This document shows positions 8,791 to 17,614 of a stretch of 64,000 bases of DNA, in pieces (the stretch's first letter is position 1; the number at the start of each line of letters is the position of its first letter). The notes under the pieces were generated by a model. The model was not told the origin of the DNA and ran no database searches. It saw nothing but the letters and a program-made list of their open reading frames with translations. A program made the translations under genes and the position numbers. The DNA comes from Clostridium yunnanense. GTDB lineage: Bacteria > Bacillota > Clostridia > Clostridiales > Clostridiaceae. Location of the stretch: the NCBI RefSeq assembly GCF_016595795.1, contig NZ_JAENHN010000037.1, positions 340,980 to 404,979 on the forward strand. Reading direction: 5' to 3'.

Positions 8791-9480
8791 TTATAACTTT
8801 CTATTTACACTTACCATTGCAGCTAAAGTTCTTTCCTTAATTTGTTCTGATAATTCCTTTTCTATTTCCTTTGTAGAAAACCATAAAACTCCATATTGAT
8901 CTGCAAAAGCCACTAATAATTTGTTATCATCTTCAGTATGTTCTATTTGCAATATTTCTGACATTATTCTTTTATCTTTAATTACTTCCATAAAGTCATA
9001 AAATTTTTTGCTTATTCTTTCTGCTCTAAAATCAATAACATAATTTTTAATGTAAGGCAAGTTTGGCATTACATATGTAACTTTTATTTGTTTTTCCTTT
9101 TTTCTTCTCACAGCTCCAGATGGGGTTGTTGTATCTTCATATAATTCTATCTTTATCATATTTTCCTTTTCTAAGCTATCCCCTTGGATTGTAGAAAAAT
9201 ATATGTCTATATTATTTTCAGCAAGAACATGCTTCATTCTTTCTAGCTGATGTCTCAGCACCTGATTAGTTGTTGAATTGTTTAATCTTTTATTAATCTT
9301 ATTGTTTATTACGTCAAAACTCTTAAACCTAACATCACCCAATAGATTCATGTGGAAACTTACTACAAATACGTAAACCTTGTTCTTTATAAAATTATCA
9401 ATATTCTTGGATACAATTCTCCTAAACTTATCATCTATTATTTCATCAAAAATGTCAGTATCTTGTAATATAAACTCCAT
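8791..9480 (-). CDS. Hypothetical protein, 229 aa
   Basis: No family is recognised. The start is set at the ATG at 9480 because AGGAGGATATC lies directly upstream; an alternative at 9528 lacks such a site. The protein is soluble, with alternating strands and helices: a basic region around residues 125-135 (AVRRKKEKQIKVTYVMP), a conserved-looking VIDFRAERISKKFYDF and a C-terminal FADQYGVLWFSTKEIEKELSEQ. It is monocistronic, leftward, with its own terminator. Its island location suggests an accessory role, which is not demonstrated. Confidence 0.55.
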   Translation of the reverse strand: MEFILQDTDIFDEIIDDKFRRIVSKNIDNFIKNKVYVFVVSFHMNLLGDVRFKSFDVINNKINKRLNNSTTNQVLRHQLERMKHVLAENNIDIYFSTIQGDSLEKENMIKIELYEDTTTPSGAVRRKKEKQIKVTYVMPNLPYIKNYVIDFRAERISKKFYDFMEVIKDKRIMSEILQIEHTEDDNKLLVAFADQYGVLWFSTKEIEKELSEQIKERTLAAMVSVNRKL

Positions 9481-9808
9481 AATTGATATCCTCCTAAAAT
9501 AATAACCTTCAATAACACTAATTTCCATTAAATTGTGTTTAATGCATCAAACCTCTTCGTTAACTCTACAATAACTATAGTGGTGATATTTATTCCCGTA
9601 CCTCAAAATAAAAAACGACTTTATTCGTATTTATAAAAGATAAATAGAGCCATAGAATTATTTGCTTTATTTTATAATTAAATAATTTTGCACTTTGTGT
9701 CTTACAATTACAATTTCTTGCATCTAAGCAATTTTCCCTACCAAGCTGAACTCAGGTGCAACATTTAAGAATATCTTTTCTTCCTATCAATTAAATTTAT
9801 ATGCTGAG
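9481..9808. other. Intergenic region
   Basis: The stretch holds the promoter side of the 8791-9480 gene and AT-rich DNA. I see no gene, repeat or strong hairpin. Confidence 0.4.
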
Positions 9809-10190
9809 ATGTATAAGTATTTAGAAGAAAAAACTATTGGTGAAAAATAATTAAACTAAGAAAAGTACATAACTTAAATCAAAAGGAGTTTGCTAAGATT
9901 ATAGATCAGCATTTTGATACGGTACTTCATTGTGAGACTCATGATGTTATTCCTAAGCCTGAAAGTATAAGGAAAGTATGTGAAAAATTTAATTTACCAC
10001 TTGAGTACTTTCATAAGTATTATTATTTCTATTTTAATGAGCCAGGTGAGAGGATTAGAGGTGTAAAAAGAAAAAGAAATATACTTATGAGGATTGTTGT
10101 AAGTTACTGTGCGTATGTAATTCTACCCTTAAGAGGTTAGTTAGTGGGGGATTGGATTGTCTTATGAGATGTATTGAGGTTAACGAATAA
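9809..10190 (+). pseudogene. Broken XRE-family HTH regulator
   Basis: Three frames join into one regulator. MYKYLEEKTIGEK starts at 9809 and hits a stop at 9848. The next frame continues with KLRKVHNLNQKEFAKI, a recognisable HTH, through YFNEPGERI. Near 10080 the frame shifts again into KYTYEDCCKLL and ends at TAA 10188-10190. Two one-base losses explain the breaks, the first in an A-run. The intact family has an XRE HTH followed by an FNNPGEKI-type motif. It is a recently decayed regulator or carries sequencing errors. Confidence 0.7.
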
Positions 10191-10215
10191 AGGAGTCTTC
10201 TAATAATAGTTTTAG

Positions 10216-10266
10216 ATAGGATATAGTGGGTATATGTAATTCAAATCTGCATATACTCACTTATAC
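10216..10266. terminator. Hairpin between XRE remnant and the SEC-C gene
   Basis: GTGGGTATATG pairs with CATATACTCAC over 11 positions with one G-U. No strong T-run follows, so terminator function is possible but unproven. Confidence 0.45.
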
Positions 10267-10339
10267 CTAATATAAAATTCTTATATCAATAATAATGGAA
10301 TGTTTACCAAATGAATTTTTAGCGAACTAATTAAATTCT

Positions 10340-12001
10340 CTATAATTTGCTACCACAGCACTTTTTATACTTTTTACCGCTTTTACAAGGACAAAGGTCA
10401 TTTCTTCCTATCTTAGTCGATTTCTTTATTGCAAATATACCATCACGCCATGCAATCTGAATCTTTTCTAACTTTTCGTGATACAATTTATTCCAAATAA
10501 TTACCGGTAATCCACCATGTTCCAGTGTCGTCTCACCACTAATATTGTAGTCTATGAAGCAAACAAAATTCTTATTATTTGGAAGTAGTTCTTTGTTTGC
10601 TCTCGTGTCATTTCTATATACATTAATGTAAAGAGCATCTGCATCCATAGTTCCATATTTGTGTGGTAGAGTTGGAGAAGGTACATTTCTGACGCTTTTT
10701 AACCAATGTATGCTTCTATGGATTATCGATAATATCTCCTCCTTTTCCGAAATATCTCCAATAAATAAATGAGCTTTTAATCGCTTTCTATCTACACCAC
10801 TTGCATCCTCAATGTTATTTACTTTATAATCTTCCTCTGAATGATTAGGAAACCGGTAATATTTTATTTCTTGCATATCAATTTGTTCTGTTGATACATC
10901 AAAAATAATGCAATCACCTCTTTCCATCACTGATTTAATTACATCATCAAAAGCTCTAATACCCTTTATCATATCTTTTATCTCTTGATTAGTAAATCGT
11001 ACCCAACTTCCTTGTAGCCTTTCGCTACTAAAGAAAAACATATATTGTTGATAATCACAATATCTATCGTAAACTAGTATTGCTAATAAAATTGCAATTT
11101 GCATAATATATGTTTTATCTGTATTCTCAATTTCAATATCAACATTTAGTTGTTTATAATCAAGAAGTCCACTAATACTACTGATATATATCCCAGGAAT
11201 ACTTAACTCCATAGACAAAAGGCAAAAAGGAATAAATAATTTTTGGCTCCTATCTACTGCTACTAAATCAATATGGTTATTCATAAAACTACATAATCCA
11301 AGTAAAACACCGCTTGCAATATCATATACTTTATTAATTAGATCATCGAATTGGTATATACTCATTGAATGAACAACTGATATCCTATTTTCGGTAAATT
11401 GAAAATCTATTGTCCTCCCATTTTGCTTAAAAATTATACCTCCATGATTTATTGCATTCCTAACATTCACATCTATATCTGTAACGAGTAGATCAAATCC
11501 ATTGCTTCTCAAAACATCACATATAGGTTTTAATTTTTTAATAGACGCAAAATCCTTTTGAGATGTCTGATTGAGTATTAAAGTGATTACTCGGAATAAA
11601 TTAGTAAGACATCCTTCTACAATAGATATATAAGTTGGAATGCGATAAAGACGATTTTTGATCTCAGGGTTATCATTTAATTTACCTAAATTATTAATAA
11701 TGTCAGTAATCTGCCTATATGTATGATACCCAATTAAAAAATGCTCCATTATTTCATCATTAAACTTAATGGAAGTAGAATGTTCATCAAGAAGCGCTTC
11801 CATTCTTCTAAATGTTTGATTATATACATCTTTGTTAAAATAACAGCTTGGTTCTTTATTTATTACATTAGAAAAAATGAATAACATTTCATGTGCGATG
11901 TTATTGATATCTTTATTAATTTTATTCTGAACTTGAGTGAGTATAATATCGGACTTATCTTCAGAATAGTATTTCGTATTACAATAATTTAGGCAGTTCA
12001 C
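10340..12001 (-). CDS. Large protein with C-terminal SEC-C zinc motif
   Basis: The 553-residue protein ends in a canonical SEC-C motif (NDLCPCKSGKKYKKCCG, about residues 534-550), which binds zinc through CxC and CC/H pairs. The first 240 residues are helical, resembling a HEPN/DUF5677-like all-alpha domain (inference). A middle region (about 250-470) has alternating strands. Its ATG overlaps the stop of the upstream PIN-like gene in an ATGA arrangement, so translation is coupled. SEC-C tails occur on SecA, on methionine aminopeptidases and on proteins of conflict systems. I suspect a two-gene defence or toxin module. Confidence 0.6.
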   Translation of the reverse strand: MNCLNYCNTKYYSEDKSDIILTQVQNKINKDINNIAHEMLFIFSNVINKEPSCYFNKDVYNQTFRRMEALLDEHSTSIKFNDEIMEHFLIGYHTYRQITDIINNLGKLNDNPEIKNRLYRIPTYISIVEGCLTNLFRVITLILNQTSQKDFASIKKLKPICDVLRSNGFDLLVTDIDVNVRNAINHGGIIFKQNGRTIDFQFTENRISVVHSMSIYQFDDLINKVYDIASGVLLGLCSFMNNHIDLVAVDRSQKLFIPFCLLSMELSIPGIYISSISGLLDYKQLNVDIEIENTDKTYIMQIAILLAILVYDRYCDYQQYMFFFSSERLQGSWVRFTNQEIKDMIKGIRAFDDVIKSVMERGDCIIFDVSTEQIDMQEIKYYRFPNHSEEDYKVNNIEDASGVDRKRLKAHLFIGDISEKEEILSIIHRSIHWLKSVRNVPSPTLPHKYGTMDADALYINVYRNDTRANKELLPNNKNFVCFIDYNISGETTLEHGGLPVIIWNKLYHEKLEKIQIAWRDGIFAIKKSTKIGRNDLCPCKSGKKYKKCCGSKL

Positions 12002-12861
12002 TTCAATACCTCCCTTAATTGTCTTTCATTCATCCTAATATCCCTTAGTGTATATATTTCTAATTTGTTGAGTCTTGGTATCAGCTTACGTGCTTTTATA
12101 TATATATTTGCTTGGAAATTTTCTGTAATTACCGCATCTATGTATGGAATAATGCAACTTATCTTTATATCCATTACATCGTTAGGAAGTACTTTCTTAT
12201 TGGTCATATATACCCGATTAAATTGAGAATACTCCATGATTCTAAGAGAGTTTAGTGCAGTTATATCTATTGTTTTTTGTGGTTTAATGCCCCAATTACT
12301 CAAATCCTTGATAATAGTTTCCCTCTCCTGCATCTTATAAAATTTTTCATCAATTATTTCCGATGACAATTTCATATTATTCAATATCTTTCTACTATCC
12401 AATCGTTGTTGCTCCCATGACTTTGCCACAGATGATAACTGTGCAATTTCATCTTGAATGGTTTTCATTAGCTTTGTATTACACTTTATTTTTTCAAAAA
12501 ATTTTTTACAATTATAACTTTCATTGTTAACAAGAGGACTAAAGACATTTGCAATTTTATTTGTTATTTGCAGCGTCTGTCCATTTAAGTATTTCTGATA
12601 CTCCTCTTGGATGATCGTCTTAGCTGGATAAATCATAAGGCTAGGCACTTTACTGAAAAAATCTAAAAACTTCTCATAGATATCTTCATAAGGCATTAAC
12701 TCAATTACATTATAAATGGAGAAACAAGGAGCATATAAATCTTTTCCTTTAAAAAACTTAGAAAAAAATCCTTCTCCAGATAAATTCGTATTAGTAACTA
12801 TTTCTCTTAGAGCATTAGTGTCTAGTAAAATTAATTTATATATATTTTCCCCAATTTTCAT
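11998..12861 (-). CDS. PIN-like domain protein
   Basis: The 287-residue protein begins with KLILLDTNALREIV (Asp near residue 14), the opening acidic motif of PIN ribonucleases. It has a long helical insert and a late segment PYIDAVITENFQANIYIKAR (about 247-266) matching the D-x-x-x-T-x-(N/D) closing motif. PIN domains cleave RNA using clustered acidic residues. It is much longer than VapC toxins (about 130 aa). The start at 12861 follows AAGGTTGGTGA. It overlaps the SEC-C gene by four bases; the two probably act together. Confidence 0.6.
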   Translation of the reverse strand: MKIGENIYKLILLDTNALREIVTNTNLSGEGFFSKFFKGKDLYAPCFSIYNVIELMPYEDIYEKFLDFFSKVPSLMIYPAKTIIQEEYQKYLNGQTLQITNKIANVFSPLVNNESYNCKKFFEKIKCNTKLMKTIQDEIAQLSSVAKSWEQQRLDSRKILNNMKLSSEIIDEKFYKMQERETIIKDLSNWGIKPQKTIDITALNSLRIMEYSQFNRVYMTNKKVLPNDVMDIKISCIIPYIDAVITENFQANIYIKARKLIPRLNKLEIYTLRDIRMNERQLREVLK

Positions 12862-13144
12862 GCGTTTCACCAACCTTATATTATTAATTGTTATTTAAGC
12901 TAGTTTGATAGTTTATAATTATGTTTTTTATACTATAACTAAATCATTTCAAATTCACGTTGTAGATATAATAAGCCTATCCAGAGTAAGCAACATATTT
13001 ATCTTATTGTCATAATTAAAATCATTTTCACAATATATTTGTAATATAATCCCATTGTACCACAAATTCAAATTAAGATCTTTTTTATTCCTTATACTCA
13101 AAATCAGTAAGTCTCATATAATAACTAATTCTAAAACTATACTT

Positions 13145-13326
13145 GGCTTGTCCACTTCGCTAAACACCCTCTTTTGTGAAAATGCCATAGGACAGGCAGC
13201 TCTTGAGCAGGTATCTAAGGTCAATGCCAGTCCTATTTACAAGCAAGCTCTTAAGACTTCCTCTGTGGTCCTTGCTTGTACACTTCACAAAAGAATGTTT
13301 AGCGGCTACTCCCAAATGGACAAGCG
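13145..13326 (+). ncRNA. Large structured element, copy 1 (RNA or structured DNA)
   Basis: A multi-branched fold is visible: closing stem GCTTGTCCA (13146-13154)/13317-13325; CGCTAAACA (13158-13166)/13296-13304; CTTTTGTGA (13171-13179)/13285-13293; inner arm ATAGGAC (13187-13193)/13230-13236; and second arm TACAAGCAA (13238-13246)/13272-13280. A homologue lies on the opposite strand at 18795-18974 with matched changes in both strands of the second arm. It may be an RNA or a structure-recognised DNA element; the strand given is arbitrary. Confidence 0.6.
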
Positions 13327-13479
13327 TATGTACTGTGGGTATAAATGATACTATGACTCCCCTACCTGCCTCTTTTGTTCTTTAATCTTTATTGCTTTCC
13401 CTCCCGTTCTTCCTAGAAGCTTCATATAAATAAGATGCTGAAGACACATTCTATTCACTTCAATTTCTTATAAACAAAA

Positions 13480-13570
13480 TCAGCAAAAAGAGAAGCTATA
13501 CTAGCAACAACGCATGTCCATTTATCTAGTACAAGCATTACTTAGCTGGTCCAGCTTCTCCTATTGCTGA
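13480..13570. repeat. Nested hairpin
   Basis: TCAGCAA (13480-13486) pairs with TTGCTGA (13564-13570). GAGAAGCT (13490-13497) pairs with AGCTTCTC (13553-13560), and ACTAG/CTAGT forms a third stem inside. Confidence 0.65.
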
Positions 13571-13607
13571 CACTTATTAAACTTTATATTTTCATTTAAG
13601 CCAAATA

Positions 13608-13693
13608 GGAAAGTTTGTACAAGCTCCACTAGCCCTCCATAATCTCCTTCAATGGTCATATTATTACAGGCTCCCAAAGCTTGCACAAACTCT
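13608..13693. repeat. Hairpin repeat, AGGAAAGTTTG family, copy 3
   Basis: AGTTTGTACAAGC (13612-13624) pairs with GCTTGCACAAACT (13679-13691) at 12 of 13 positions. It shares the AGGAAAGTTTG opening and CAAACTCTTT ending with the copies at 6072 and 6904. Confidence 0.7.
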
Positions 13694-13873
13694 TTTAATA
13701 AATTTATTTTAAATTAGAAGTAATTAAAACGGCTAATGAATAAATTAAGAAAAACTCAAATTTATAATAAGGTTTCAACATTTATATCTGAATATTTCTT
13801 AGCACATTTATATTTTTATGTGCCCAGTCAAATCATATCTTAATACTATATAGGTTTTATATTGCAGAGAGTT

Positions 13874-14020
13874 TCAATATTCTTTGTACATCATAGCTTC
13901 TTTGATGAGACTTGCCCAATACTCTATTTCTTCATGTGTTTTTGACTTTATATTAATAATTGTCTTTTTTTTAGGCTTCAGTGCAACCCTTTTATTTTTA
14001 TTCTTGATCATTGCCATCAT
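13874..14020 (-). CDS. Small basic protein (48 aa)
   Basis: A short leftward ORF starts with tandem ATG codons behind GCAGGGGGAAC. The product is a Lys-rich N-terminal half (KNKNKRVALKPKKKTI) followed by an acidic helix, THEEIEYWASLIKEAMMYKEY. No family is recognised. The ribosome site and clean codon use support a real gene; the charge pattern is compatible with a nucleic-acid-binding peptide, but that is a guess. Confidence 0.5.
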   Translation of the reverse strand: MMAMIKNKNKRVALKPKKKTIINIKSKTHEEIEYWASLIKEAMMYKEY

Positions 14021-14214
14021 AGTTCCCCCTGCATATTACTTATAATATAGAATATGCAAATAGGACGCTTTTAGTATAAAATACATAAACACTTCATTAA
14101 AAAACTACACCTTTTTTTCTTTTGGAAGGTTTGTAAAGGCTTAGGTAGACTTAACTTTGAATAAAAAGGTTAATATTGGTAAATAATCTTTTTATGAAAG
14201 GAGTTTGATATTGT

Positions 14215-14571
14215 TTGCTATCACTGTTAAGGTCATATGATTTAGAAAGCGTTAAAAAAAAGTTTATTATTTTATATATATTAAATATCACTGACATTCT
14301 ATTTACATTAATTCTTGTCAATTCAGGATACTTTTTTGAAGCAAACCTGCTTCTATGTAATATAATAAATAATCCTTTTTTATGCACAATTATAAAGGTT
14401 GTTTTACCATTATTTCTTTTGTTTTTCCTATATAAATCCATGCAAAAAGCAAATGAGTCTCAACTTATATTGGGCAAAAAATTTATACATTTAGGATTAT
14501 TATTATATGTAATAATAAATACCATTCATATAATTTCTATAATTGTGCTTTCCAGCATACTTATAAATTAA
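14215..14571 (+). CDS. DUF5658-like membrane protein
   Basis: A 118-residue protein with three or four transmembrane segments. The NITDILFTLILVNSGYFFEANLLL stretch (about residues 23-46) matches the DUF5658 signature N-x-x-D-x-x-x-T...G-x-x-x-E-x-N. The start is a TTG at 14215 about 11 bases after GAAAGGAG; no nearby ATG fits. The function is unknown. A perfect 16-bp hairpin follows the gene. Confidence 0.65.
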   Translation: MLSLLRSYDLESVKKKFIILYILNITDILFTLILVNSGYFFEANLLLCNIINNPFLCTIIKVVLPLFLLFFLYKSMQKANESQLILGKKFIHLGLLLYVIINTIHIISIIVLSSILIN

Positions 14572-14611
14572 TCATTCTGAAATCTATAAATAAAATTTAA
14601 CCTAATTATAT

Positions 14612-14655
14612 AACCCCTTATAAGATGCAATTAAAATTACATCTTATAAGGGGTT
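14612..14655. terminator. Perfect 16-bp hairpin between convergent genes
   Basis: AACCCCTTATAAGATG (14612-14627) pairs perfectly with 14640-14655. It sits between the convergent 14215 and 14720 genes and probably ends both, although neither side has a long T-run. Confidence 0.65.
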
Positions 14656-14719
14656 GGTTTAATAAGTAATATTATCTATTTCTATTACAGCACTTACTTA
14701 TATATATACTTGAAATATT

Positions 14720-15421
14720 CTATTTGATTAAAATTTTCTGTCCTATATAGATAATATCAGCATTTGATATATTATTAAGTGAAGTTATTTTTTGAACAGT
14801 AGTGCCATACCTTTTAGCAATTGAACATAAGGTATCACCTCTTACCACTGTGTAATAATTAGGTTGCTCAGCAGGATTATTACGCTCCGATGAATTTAAT
14901 TCAAAGGCATTACAAATCCCTTTAAATATTGCTTCTGCCATACTCTCTGGATTATAATTATTCATATCAATAGGGCTATCACAAAAAGCACATTCTATAA
15001 GTATCGCAGACATATTAGTGTTTTTTAGAACAAACAAATCATTTCTTGACTTAACTCCCCTATTCGTAAAACCTAACTTTGCAATCTCAGGAAGAATTAT
15101 TTTAGCAACTTCTTCAGCTCTCCCTCCTGGGATACACAATATCTCTGATCCATGACCTCCAGTACATAAATTATGATGAATGGAAATAAAGAAATCAGCA
15201 TTGTTATTATTTGCTGCTTCAACTCTCTTATTTAAAGAGTCATATAAGCTTATTGCTCTACTTGGAGTACAGTTAATAACAGTCAAACCTGCAGCTCTGC
15301 ATTTTTCTATAAGCTTTGTTCCTACCTCATAATTAAGCTCATTTTCTGATCTTATACCTACTGCTCCCCCATCAAACTGCACATTGTGGCCTATATCTAT
15401 AGCTAGTTTTGATATTTTCAT
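14720..15421 (-). CDS. N-acetylmuramoyl-L-alanine amidase with LysM domain
   Basis: This 233-residue enzyme has an amidase_3 catalytic domain (about residues 1-175) and a C-terminal LysM domain (about 188-232, [21 protein letters not shown]). Zinc ligands are visible as H12 in AIDIGHN, E27 in SENELNY and the His of SIHHN (about 79-80), with the catalytic Glu in LIECAF (about 142). It cleaves the MurNAc-L-Ala bond in peptidoglycan. There is no signal peptide, as in phage endolysins that need a holin. It is divergent from the sigma-like gene across a 14-bp-arm palindrome, suggesting joint regulation. Confidence 0.88.
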   Translation of the reverse strand: MKISKLAIDIGHNVQFDGGAVGIRSENELNYEVGTKLIEKCRAAGLTVINCTPSRAISLYDSLNKRVEAANNNNADFFISIHHNLCTGGHGSEILCIPGGRAEEVAKIILPEIAKLGFTNRGVKSRNDLFVLKNTNMSAILIECAFCDSPIDMNNYNPESMAEAIFKGICNAFELNSSERNNPAEQPNYYTVVRGDTLCSIAKRYGTTVQKITSLNNISNADIIYIGQKILIK

Positions 15422-15440
15422 GAATATCTACCTCCTTTTC

Positions 15441-15472
15441 CTAAGATATATGCCGACTGGCATATATCTTAG
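15441..15472. promoter_or_regulatory. Perfect palindrome between amidase and sigma-like gene
   Basis: CTAAGATATATGCC (15441-15454) and its exact complement (15459-15472) flank a 4-base centre. It lies 16-20 bases from both divergent start codons, too close to both genes to be a normal terminator. It presents GGCATATATC toward each gene. An operator or bidirectional promoter element is the simplest reading. Confidence 0.55.
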
Positions 15473-15488
15473 TTGAGAGGTGATATTT

Positions 15489-16067
15489 ATGGATTATAAA
15501 CACATTGAAAATCTAGTACTGCTTTGTAAGGCAAATAATGAAGAGGCTAAAGAGACATTGGTTTCAGAGTTCAATCCGCTTATAATAAATCTTTCTAAGA
15601 AATCTTTTATAAGTGGATATGAATTTGATGATATAAAAAATGAATGTTATAGAACTTTATTTAATTGTATTAAACTCTATAATCCAGAAAAGCATAGATT
15701 TGTTGCTTATGCTACTAATGCCATGAAAAATTCAGTTAATTGCCTTATTAGAAAGTCTATAAGAAGACAAAGAACTGACGGATCTAATGTAGTGGTATTA
15801 GATAATGAAACGGAAAACATCCTTAGAAGTGATATGAATTTTGTTGAAGATATTATTTGTCAAAATCAATTGAAAGCAAAGATAAACTCTGTTATTAATA
15901 CTCTTGATAGAGATGAAGTAGATTTTATAAAACACTTTTTTTATAATGGCTATTCTATGAAAAAGTATGCTGAATTTAAGAAAATCCCCTATTTTAAAGT
16001 AGTTGAAAAAAAAGTAACTATACTTAATAAAATAAAAAATTTACTTACTGAAAGTCATCTATCTTAA
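15489..16067 (+). CDS. Sigma-70 family RNA polymerase factor
   Basis: The 192-residue protein has a region 2-like part (about 15-85: FDDIKNECYRTLFNCIKLYNPEKHRFVAYATNAMKNSV) and a region 4-like helix-turn-helix (about 130-185: LDRDEVDFIKHFFYNGYSMKKYAEFKKIPYFKV). It resembles small alternative sigma factors such as UviA/TcdR or Bacillus SigO (YvrI). In Bacillus subtilis SigO controls the neighbouring yvrJ, and this island also has a YvrJ gene, so it may drive the DUF1659/DUF2922/YvrJ genes (inference). The ATG at 15489 has GAGAGGTGAT upstream. Confidence 0.75.
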   Translation: MDYKHIENLVLLCKANNEEAKETLVSEFNPLIINLSKKSFISGYEFDDIKNECYRTLFNCIKLYNPEKHRFVAYATNAMKNSVNCLIRKSIRRQRTDGSNVVVLDNETENILRSDMNFVEDIICQNQLKAKINSVINTLDRDEVDFIKHFFYNGYSMKKYAEFKKIPYFKVVEKKVTILNKIKNLLTESHLS

Positions 16068-16117
16068 ATAAAAGCAATTGGAGGACTTATTATATTGAAC
16101 ATACACTATAAATTAGT

Positions 16118-16157
16118 TAAAATTTTAAAAAAAGAGAACCCTGAACTCTCAGGGTTT
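16118..16157 (-). terminator. Intrinsic terminator after the HNH gene
   Basis: AACCCTGA and TCAGGGTT form an 8-bp stem with loop ACTC. On the minus strand a TCTCTTTTTTT tract follows, matching leftward transcription from the 16262-17614 gene. Confidence 0.75.
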
Positions 16158-16261
16158 ACAAATTATATTCTAAGGCTCATGTTAATAATCCACTAAAAAT
16201 CATTATATTGTTTCTATACTCACAAATTCTAAATAATTTTCACTTCGTAAAGTTTCAAAGA

Positions 16262-17614
16262 CTAACTAATCCCATAGTAGTTCTTTAATTCTTCAAATTC
16301 AACTTGAATACCTGCCTTTTCTAATAATTCCTTTCTGTCATCATAAAGCCTTCTTAAAATTGGCTCTCTCTCCGAATCTATTCCATAATGAAGACAATTG
16401 TGACAATTGCTGCACAAGCTACATATATTTTCTTCTACATCCAATGAATATTGAAAATCATTATAAGCACTAATAGGAATAAGGTGGTGTGGTTCAGTAT
16501 ATTTTTTCTTACTACTCTTTCTGGTAAAAGTTAAATGCATACTATCAATTTCACATGCATATCCAGCTAATTTTAATGCTCTTGCTGAAACTGCTGCATC
16601 TCTAGGGTATCTTTCTGTACCATTTTTATCTTTTATTGAATTTTTCTTATCTTTAGGTTTTTTATCATAGTCATAATCTTCATCAGCAATATTATTATCT
16701 TTAATTATATCGTTGATTTTTTCGTTTACACTATTCTCATCTATTAATTTTCCTTGATTAAATGCCCTAACATATCTATAGAATTCCTCAATGCTTCTAT
16801 TTCCAATTATGCCTGAAATCTCCTCATACACAGACATCATATTTCTAAGATCATCCATTAACTTATTATCATCTGGTATTTTGTTTAAATCATAATATAC
16901 ACCTGCTATATGGCCTGCCATGTACCCTTTGCCTAAAGGGCCAACTGCTTTTAGATCTATTGAATTTCTGTAATTACTAGGTATTGTATTACATATATCC
17001 AGCAAATATTTTGATACTTTTTCAATTTCAGTTTTTGCTCCTTTTGAACCAATTTCATTCTTAAAGTATGTAAAGCCTTGATTTAAACTCAAATACAATC
17101 CTTTCATGTCAGCAGTAAATAAGTAAACTAAATAAACTCCTTTTGTTGCAGTTTCTGTTATACTTTTCTTTAAAACTGCTATCCATGGAATTTCTGCAAA
17201 CTGCCCCTTACCAGCTGATCCTGAAACTAAATAATTTGAGGAATTGATATTTGCCCTATTTAATATTAACTTTGGTAGTTCCCTAACTATCATTTTTGCT
17301 ATAGGATTATTTGAAAAATCATTTTTTGCCTCAATTAAATAATTTTTAGCTATATTTTTAAAATATATTGAAACAGAATCATTCGCAGATTCACTTGTTT
17401 TTTTTACGTTATTACTTCCATCTGAATAAACAATATCACTGATATCAACTTCCAAGGTCCTTGCAACTTCCATTAAATCATCTATATTGATTCCTTGCTC
17501 ACCTCTTTCAATCTTACTAAGCTTTGAAACTGGCCAATTCAAATGCATACTTACTTCTTGAATTGATATTTTTTTTTCTAATCTAATTTTTTTAATTTCT
17601 CTCCCTATTTCCAT
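16262..17614 (-). CDS. HTH-MrcB-HNH protein, probable modification-dependent endonuclease
   Basis: The 450-residue protein has three parts. Residues 1-65 are an XRE HTH (IGREIKKIRLEKKISIQEVSMHLNWPVSKLSKIERGEQG). Residues about 95-250 match the MrcB/DUF3578 N-terminal domain (GSAGKGQFAEIPWIAVL...). Residues about 330-440 are an HNH nuclease (EPHHLIP, ICSLCSNCHNCLHYG). MrcB-type modules recognise modified bases, so it may cut modified foreign DNA; the HTH fusion could add self-regulation. The ATG at 17614 has AAGAGGTG upstream. The next upstream gene encodes an EVE-like protein, which supports a two-gene type IV-like system. Confidence 0.7.
   Translation of the reverse strand: MEIGREIKKIRLEKKISIQEVSMHLNWPVSKLSKIERGEQGINIDDLMEVARTLEVDISDIVYSDGSNNVKKTSESANDSVSIYFKNIAKNYLIEAKNDFSNNPIAKMIVRELPKLILNRANINSSNYLVSGSAGKGQFAEIPWIAVLKKSITETATKGVYLVYLFTADMKGLYLSLNQGFTYFKNEIGSKGAKTEIEKVSKYLLDICNTIPSNYRNSIDLKAVGPLGKGYMAGHIAGVYYDLNKIPDDNKLMDDLRNMMSVYEEISGIIGNRSIEEFYRYVRAFNQGKLIDENSVNEKINDIIKDNNIADEDYDYDKKPKDKKNSIKDKNGTERYPRDAAVSARALKLAGYACEIDSMHLTFTRKSSKKKYTEPHHLIPISAYNDFQYSLDVEENICSLCSNCHNCLHYGIDSEREPILRRLYDDRKELLEKAGIQVEFEELKNYYGIS

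Larger units (their letters stand above)
12862..13873. other. 1-kb gene-free region with structured elements
   Basis: The first 280 bases are plain AT-rich DNA with the promoter side of the PIN operon. From 13145 four structured elements follow: the 180-nt element (13146-13325), a hairpin around 13377-13446, a nested hairpin at 13480-13570 and an AGGAAAGTTTG family hairpin at 13608-13693. Short open frames here are by-products of the paired sequence. Confidence 0.65.

Noticed and set aside
13055..13385. Open frames of 60-97 codons over the structured element
   Set aside because: They lie in the base-paired 180-nt element, lack ribosome sites, and are not conserved in the second copy at 18795-18974.
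16084..16195. Possible 33-codon TTG-start peptide after the sigma-like gene
   Set aside because: GGAGG is present upstream, but the frame contains the antisense terminator hairpin and resembles no protein.
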